A stretch of DNA of 56,510 bases, taken from the NCBI GenBank assembly GCA_024694625.1, contig JAILJP010000069.1, forward strand, positions 1 to 56,510. The letters run 5' to 3'. Shown here in pieces: positions 52,343 to 56,510 of the stretch. The position numbers were made by a program, and so were the translations under genes. Position 1 is the stretch's first letter, and each line of letters begins with the position of its first letter. This DNA is from Lachnospiraceae bacterium. GTDB taxonomy: Bacteria; Bacillota; Clostridia; Lachnospirales; Lachnospiraceae. The notes beneath the pieces are model-generated. The model did no database searches and was not told the DNA's origin. It worked only from the letters and a program-made list of their open reading frames with translations.

Positions 52343-53341
52343 TTATACTACTTTTGCGCAAATTTCATCAATCGATTGTAATTCTTCATTAGAAAACTTT
52401 GTATTTTCTGTAGCTTTGATATTATCCAAAATCTGTGCTTTTTTCGAAGCGCCAATCAAAACAGAGGTCACTTCTTTTTTGTTTAACAACCATGCCAATG
52501 CCATCTGAGCCAAAGACTGTCCACGATTTGCGGCAATATCATTTAGTTTTTTCAACTCCCGGACCTTTTCTTCGCCAAGGGCATCCTCTTTTAAGAATCT
52601 ACCGTCTGTGCGCACACGGGAATCCGTAGGAATACCATTTAAATAGCGATTTGACAAAAGCCCCTGTGCCAAAGGTGAAAAGGTAATCACACCCTTTTTT
52701 TTGTTGGCAGCTTCAGAAAGCAGTCCGTTTTCTTCGGGTAGACGAACCAGCATGCTGTATTTGTTTTGGTTGATAATAAAAGGAACTTCCAACTCCTCTA
52801 AAATATCGCAGGCCTTTGCCATAGTAGGACCGTCATAATTGGAAAGTCCAACATAAAGTGCTTTTCCACTGTTTACAATCTGAGCCAAAGCTCCCATGGT
52901 CTCTTCCAAAGGAGTTTCGGGATCCATTCTGTGATGGTAGAAAATGTCCACATACTCCAGATTCATTCTCTTTAAAGACTGGTCCAAACTAGAGATTAAA
53001 TACTTTCTGCTGCCCCAGTTTCCGTAGGGTCCCGGCCACATATCATATCCCGCCTTTGTAGAGATAATCATCTCATCACGATAGGCTTTCATTTCTTCAT
53101 TTAAAATTTTGCCAAAGTTTTTCTCTGCGCTTCCGGGCTCTGGGCCATAATTATTTGCCAGATCAAAATGGGTAATGCCATGATCAAAGGCGGTAAAGCA
53201 CAGTTCCTTCATGTTTTCATAGTTGGCAGTATCACCAAAGTTGTGCCATAGTCCCAATGAAACTGCGGGTAAGAGCAAACCGCTGTCCCCACATCTGTTA
53301 TACTGCATTGTTTCGTATCTTTCTTCTTTTGCTACGTACAT
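52343..53341 (-). CDS. Aldo/keto reductase (YghZ-like)
   Basis: A 332-residue NADPH-dependent reductase without an iron-sulfur domain. Landmarks are LGLWHNFGD, FDLANNYGPEPGSAEKNFG (Asp, Tyr), STKAGYDMWPGPYG (Lys), YHHRMDPETPLEETM (His) and VLIGASKKAQILDN. This matches the AKR14/YghZ branch, known in E. coli for methylglyoxal and other aldehydes. AGGAGG lies four bases before the ATG. A GACGGT/ACCGTC inverted repeat (53355-53376) in the leader overlaps a TATAAT and may be an operator. Confidence 0.9.
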   Translation of the reverse strand: MYVAKEERYETMQYNRCGDSGLLLPAVSLGLWHNFGDTANYENMKELCFTAFDHGITHFDLANNYGPEPGSAEKNFGKILNEEMKAYRDEMIISTKAGYDMWPGPYGNWGSRKYLISSLDQSLKRMNLEYVDIFYHHRMDPETPLEETMGALAQIVNSGKALYVGLSNYDGPTMAKACDILEELEVPFIINQNKYSMLVRLPEENGLLSEAANKKKGVITFSPLAQGLLSNRYLNGIPTDSRVRTDGRFLKEDALGEEKVRELKKLNDIAANRGQSLAQMALAWLLNKKEVTSVLIGASKKAQILDNIKATENTKFSNEELQSIDEICAKVV

Positions 53342-53354
53342 ATTTCCTCCTAGG

Positions 53355-53376
53355 GACGGTAATTCATTATACCGTC
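53355..53376 (-). promoter_or_regulatory. Inverted repeat over the -10 of the aldo/keto reductase gene
   Basis: GACGGT (minus, 53376-53371) and ACCGTC (53360-53355) flank TATAATGAAT. The perfect 6-bp arms around a TATAAT box suggest a repressor site or a leader hairpin. No regulator gene lies beside it. Confidence 0.4.
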
Positions 53377-53506
53377 AATCTTTATACATTCTTATTCTTA
53401 AGAGCATGCTTGTTTTCCCCTTACTGCAATTATATTTAACAACAATTTCAATGTAAATATGGTTTTATACTCTCAATACAGTGTTTATAATCAGACGTAA
53501 TCAAAA

Positions 53507-53749
53507 TTACCAACGCCCTCTTCCTATTGGTTCACCCCAATCAAATTCACCATCTAAATGAAGCTGTCCATCATATTCTGCTGCACGCTCCTCTAATGTT
53601 TTATGTCGAAATGGCTTAACGAGCGTAATTATACCGTTAGATACTTTTATATCAAGAACATCATCTACCGCAAAATTTGCTTCCTGAAGTACGTCTTTCG
53701 GTATTCTAATTCCTTGACAATTCCCCCATGATTTTACTTGAGTCTGCAT
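53507..53749 (-). CDS. MazE/AbrB-like antitoxin, apparently orphan
   Basis: An 80-residue protein with a swapped-hairpin AbrB/MazE domain (residues 1-45: QVKSWGNCQGIRIPKDVLQEA in two strands, then DDVLDIKVSNGIITLVKP). An acidic tail (about 50-80) is of the toxin-neutralising type. The start at 53749 has GGAGG eight bases upstream. No MazF-like gene is adjacent: the 165 bp downstream is non-coding, and an ABC ATPase gene lies upstream. Confidence 0.85.
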   Translation of the reverse strand: MQTQVKSWGNCQGIRIPKDVLQEANFAVDDVLDIKVSNGIITLVKPFRHKTLEERAAEYDGQLHLDGEFDWGEPIGRGRW

Positions 53750-53798
53750 AAGCAATCCCTCCTATCTGTATTTACATTGTATATCCTGCTCCAATGTT

Positions 53799-54539
53799 CT
53801 ATAAAACCTTATTCAAAAAATCTTTTAATCTCTGCGTCTTTGGATTTGAGAAGATAACTTCCGGAGTATCGTCTTCTGCTATCACGCCCTCATTAATAAA
53901 CAACACACGATTCGCCACCTCTTTGGCAAAGCCCATTTCATGAGTAACTACCACCATGGTCATTCCATCCTTTGCCAGCTCCTTCATAAGGCTTAATACC
54001 TCTCCTACCATTTCAGGATCCAAGGCAGAAGTCGGCTCATCAAAAAGCATTACATCCGGATTCATGGCCAAAGAACGGGCTATGGCCACACGCTGCTTTT
54101 GTCCACCGGACAGTTGTGACGGATAGCTATCCGCCTTGTCGGATAAACCGATACGCTCTAATAATTCAGCTGCCTTTTTCTCTGCTTCTTCTTCGCTTAA
54201 CTTTTTCAGCTGAACCGGTGCAAGCATAATGTTTTTCTTAATCGTCATATTGGGAAACAGATTAAACTGCTGAAACACCATTCCGATACGCTGACGCATT
54301 TCATCAATATTAACAGAAGGATCTGTAATATCATTTCCCTCAAATGTAATACAACCGCTAGTGGGTGTTTCCAAGAGATTTAAGGAGCGAAGGAAGGTGG
54401 ACTTACCACATCCGGAAGGTCCTATAATAGCAATTACCTCTCCTTTTTTTATAGTAGTATCAATCCCTTTAAGAACCTCGTGTCCTTGGAAGGTTTTATG
54501 TAAATCTTTTACTTCTAATAAAATTTCATTATCGTTCAT
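53799..54539 (-). CDS. glnQ: Polar amino-acid ABC transporter ATPase (GlnQ-like)
   Basis: A 246-residue ATPase with Walker [16 protein letters not shown], signature [15 protein letters not shown], Walker [15 protein letters not shown] and switch His in [11 protein letters not shown]. It overlaps the binding-protein/permease gene by 11 bp. It energises amino-acid uptake; the exact amino acid is not evident. Confidence 0.95.
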   Translation of the reverse strand: MNDNEILLEVKDLHKTFQGHEVLKGIDTTIKKGEVIAIIGPSGCGKSTFLRSLNLLETPTSGCITFEGNDITDPSVNIDEMRQRIGMVFQQFNLFPNMTIKKNIMLAPVQLKKLSEEEAEKKAAELLERIGLSDKADSYPSQLSGGQKQRVAIARSLAMNPDVMLFDEPTSALDPEMVGEVLSLMKELAKDGMTMVVVTHEMGFAKEVANRVLFINEGVIAEDDTPEVIFSNPKTQRLKDFLNKVL

Positions 54540-56058
54540 TTTTTCTCAGGCCCCTTTCCATTTTGTTTACAAGCATGGTTAAAACCAATACGAGACAAAG
54601 GTAGATCAGCGCTACCATTCCAAGTGGCATCAGCGCTTCATAAGTAACACTTCGAATAATATCAGAGCCCTTTGTTAAATCAAGTAGACCGATGTAGCCA
54701 CTGATAGAAGTCTCTTTCAAAAGAGTAATCATTTCATTTCCCAATGCAGGTAAAATATTTTTATATGCCTGAGGAATAATAATCAAACGCATGGTCTTTC
54801 CATAGGGAAGTCCCAAGGATCGACCGGCTTCAAACTGGCCGGGATCCACAGACATAATTCCGGAACGCACTACTTCTGCCACATAAGCTGCAGAGTTTAA
54901 GCCAAAGGCAACGATAGCCACGAACACTTTACTTACATTTGTGCTGGCAAAAACCACATAATAAATAATCAAAAGCTGAACCATGGTTGGTGTACCACGG
55001 ACAATTGTCAGATATACGTTTGCTAAAAAGTTTAAGACACTTAGTCCACCGTTTCTATCGTGAGTGGTTCGAATGATAGCAAGCAAGGAACCAAAGATAA
55101 TTCCGATGAGGACTGCAAAAAAGGTAATAATTAAAGTATTCCCCAAACCTTTTAATAAATACATATAACGATGATCTTCGATAAAGTTCTGATGAAACTT
55201 TTCCGAAATTGTAAGCCCTGCAGATGCCTCTTTATCCTGAACGACAATGACCTGTTTTGCTGTGGTATAGCTATCTGAGAAATCCACATTTTTCTGTCGT
55301 TCTTCTGTAACGGTCATTCCTGCTGCCCCTACATCAACCTTTCCTGACTGAACCGCTGTAATGATGGAATCAAACTCCATATCCTCGATTTGAAGTTCAT
55401 AACCTAACTCATCACAAACAGCCTGCATAATATCCATATCAATACCAATGATTTGATCATTCTCATAGTATTCATAGGGAGGAAAAGCTGCATTTGTGGC
55501 AACCACCAAGGTCCCATTTGGTCGATCCACATCTTTTTTTTCATAAGGAGTTTGTCCTCTCTCCTCATCTGTTCCGATATAATTTTTTTGAATGGATTCA
55601 ATGGTTCCCTCAGCTTTCAGCTTCACTAAGGCTTCATTGATTTTTGCCGTAAGTGCCGAATTTTCTTTTGCAACAGCAAATGCATATTCTTCATCGGCAA
55701 AGGCTTCATCCAAAATAGAAAGTGAAGTGTTTTTTTCACAGAAAGCTTTTGCGGGCTGCTCGTCGATGATGACGCAATCAATTTTATTTTGCATAAGCGC
55801 CTGAATAGCATCGGCTCCTTTATTGTATCGCTCGATCATTGTGCCTGCATCATCACCCTCATAATCTGACGCATAAATATCTGCTGTTGTTCCAAGCTGC
55901 ACTCCGATGGATGCTCCCTCTAAGTCATCTACGCAAGTGACCTTGTTCTTGGTTTTTGCGTTTACTTTTGTAGCGCAATTAAATGCCCCCGCAGTAAATG
56001 CAAGTATAACAGCAACTACCATTATTGCGAGAATAATTCTTTTTTTATTTTTTACCAT
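54529..56058 (-). CDS. Amino-acid ABC transporter: permuted binding domain fused to permease
   Basis: A 509-residue fusion. Residues 1-30 are a signal or anchor. Residues 40-162 match the second half of an SBP_bac_3 binding protein ([16 protein letters not shown] to [10 protein letters not shown]), and residues 183-275 match the first half ([16 protein letters not shown] to [16 protein letters not shown]). The usual order is thus reversed. Residues 300-505 are the HisM/GlnP-type permease with [22 protein letters not shown] in the EAA loop (read around the loop). Fused binding domains are known from GlnP-type proteins; a circular permutation is not something I recall described. It is operonic with the ATPase gene. 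Confidence 0.9.
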   Translation of the reverse strand: MVKNKKRIILAIMVVAVILAFTAGAFNCATKVNAKTKNKVTCVDDLEGASIGVQLGTTADIYASDYEGDDAGTMIERYNKGADAIQALMQNKIDCVIIDEQPAKAFCEKNTSLSILDEAFADEEYAFAVAKENSALTAKINEALVKLKAEGTIESIQKNYIGTDEERGQTPYEKKDVDRPNGTLVVATNAAFPPYEYYENDQIIGIDMDIMQAVCDELGYELQIEDMEFDSIITAVQSGKVDVGAAGMTVTEERQKNVDFSDSYTTAKQVIVVQDKEASAGLTISEKFHQNFIEDHRYMYLLKGLGNTLIITFFAVLIGIIFGSLLAIIRTTHDRNGGLSVLNFLANVYLTIVRGTPTMVQLLIIYYVVFASTNVSKVFVAIVAFGLNSAAYVAEVVRSGIMSVDPGQFEAGRSLGLPYGKTMRLIIIPQAYKNILPALGNEMITLLKETSISGYIGLLDLTKGSDIIRSVTYEALMPLGMVALIYLCLVLVLTMLVNKMERGLRKNER

Positions 56059-56225
56059 ATTCGTCTCCTTAAATCGAATAAAAATTCATCACCACAGTAT
56101 ATTATCGCATTTTTATGCAATAGTACAGGGGGACGGTTCTTTTGTCTTCACTCTATATAAAGAAAGCCCAGATTCCATAAAATGAATCTGAGCTTTTAAC
56201 TGTCTGGACGATATTAAAAAAAGTT
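56059..56225. terminator. Intergenic region with terminator of the FMN-barrel gene
   Basis: CAGATTC (56169-56175) pairs with GAATCTG (56184-56190), and the outer AGC/GCT extends the stem. T-rich tracts occur on both sides. It lies just past the stop of the minus-strand gene at 56226. Confidence 0.65.
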
Positions 56226-56510
56226 TTAGGACTCGTTTACCAGTTTTCCGGTCATGTGCTCCGGAACAAATTCGAGACACTGTACATTTTTGAAAGAGTT
56301 TGTAATCTCCTTATCCAAGTAGACCTGATCGTCAGTAAACTTTCGGGTCAACTCGGAACAAATCTTTAACGAAAGCTCCTCATCTTCCACAAGATGAATT
56401 CGTCCAAAGGTAATGACACTGGTAATGTTTAGCGCCCAGTCACCTTCCTTTTTAAAGCCATCATTGTAAACACAGTAGCTGGCTTTGTCGCAGGCTTTGA
56501 TGGCATCAAT
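56226..56510 (-). CDS. C-terminal part of a pyridoxamine 5'-phosphate oxidase-like protein
   Basis: The last 94 codons of a gene that starts outside the window. Visible parts are YCVYNDGFKKEGDWALNI, TSVITFGRIHLVED (the second strand set of the FMN-binding split barrel), then VQCLEFVPEHMTGKLVNES at the end. The pattern fits the small flavin-binding PNPOx/NimA-like family found in many Clostridia. The substrate is unknown. The minus-strand stop TAA is at 56228-56226. Confidence 0.7.
   Translation of the reverse strand: MDAIKACDKASYCVYNDGFKKEGDWALNITSVITFGRIHLVEDEELSLKICSELTRKFTDDQVYLDKEITNSFKNVQCLEFVPEHMTGKLVNES

Noticed and set aside
1..56510. tRNA, rRNA, insertion sequences or prophage
   Set aside because: No cloverleaf, rRNA segment, transposase, integrase or phage structural gene was seen on either strand.

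Overview
This is a low-GC Gram-positive window, most probably from a Lachnospiraceae-type member of the Clostridia. The inference rests on strong AGGAGG-type ribosome binding sites, a type II fatty-acid operon using the flavin enoyl reductase FabK, a ThiW/ThiM/ThiE thiamine set under a TPP riboswitch, LytTR/GHKL regulators, permuted GH3 glycosidases and a DUF896 protein. No rRNA, tRNA, insertion sequence, phage gene or CRISPR array was seen. Most genes lie on the minus strand, so they are read from high to low coordinates.

Layout. 1-4223: a phosphate locus (Na/Pi symporter, PhoP-type regulator, PhoR-type kinase) behind a tandem Pho-box promoter. An upstream gene cut by the window edge has the same promoter layout. 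4256-9831: small accessory genes (XRE regulator, membrane protein, AlkZ-related, LacX-like epimerase, NERD, DUF896, SseB, K+ channel). Between them, on the plus strand, sit two copies of an unannotated structured element that looks like a small RNA gene, and a 4 x 94 bp repeat array. 9929-14364: ferredoxin-domain aldo/keto reductase, nitroreductase, a 24-residue ORF and a chemotaxis receptor. 14529-19705 and 35592-40765: two paralogous modules of LytTR regulator, GHKL kinase and membrane-anchored, domain-permuted GH3 glycosidase. 19728-27740: acpP-accD-accA-fabH-fabK-fabD-fabG-fabF-fabZ-marR. 27909-33411: a sugar operon (GPH symporter, NagZ-like GH3, HAD phosphatase) with a divergent AraC regulator. 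33416-35316: a GntR/ABC operon. 40885-45204: thiW-thiME-thiD-thiC with TPP riboswitch. 45291-56510: Mbeg1-like hydrolase, coiled-coil protein, MoxR-DUF58-transglutaminase operon, a second aldo/keto reductase, an orphan MazE-like protein, an amino-acid ABC transporter whose binding domain is in permuted order, and a partial FMN-barrel gene.

The most novel signal is in 6219-6390 and 8695-8862. Two related elements of about 110 nt each carry a 5' stem-loop with compensatory base changes, a C-rich loop and linker resembling anti-Shine-Dalgarno sequence, and an identical terminator hairpin with a U tract. Both are preceded by tandem TTCACA boxes at 11-bp spacing, placed relative to the -10 as in the two TTTACA promoters of the phosphate locus. 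The proposal is that they are a duplicated, PhoP-controlled small-RNA family. All of this is read from sequence and is untested.
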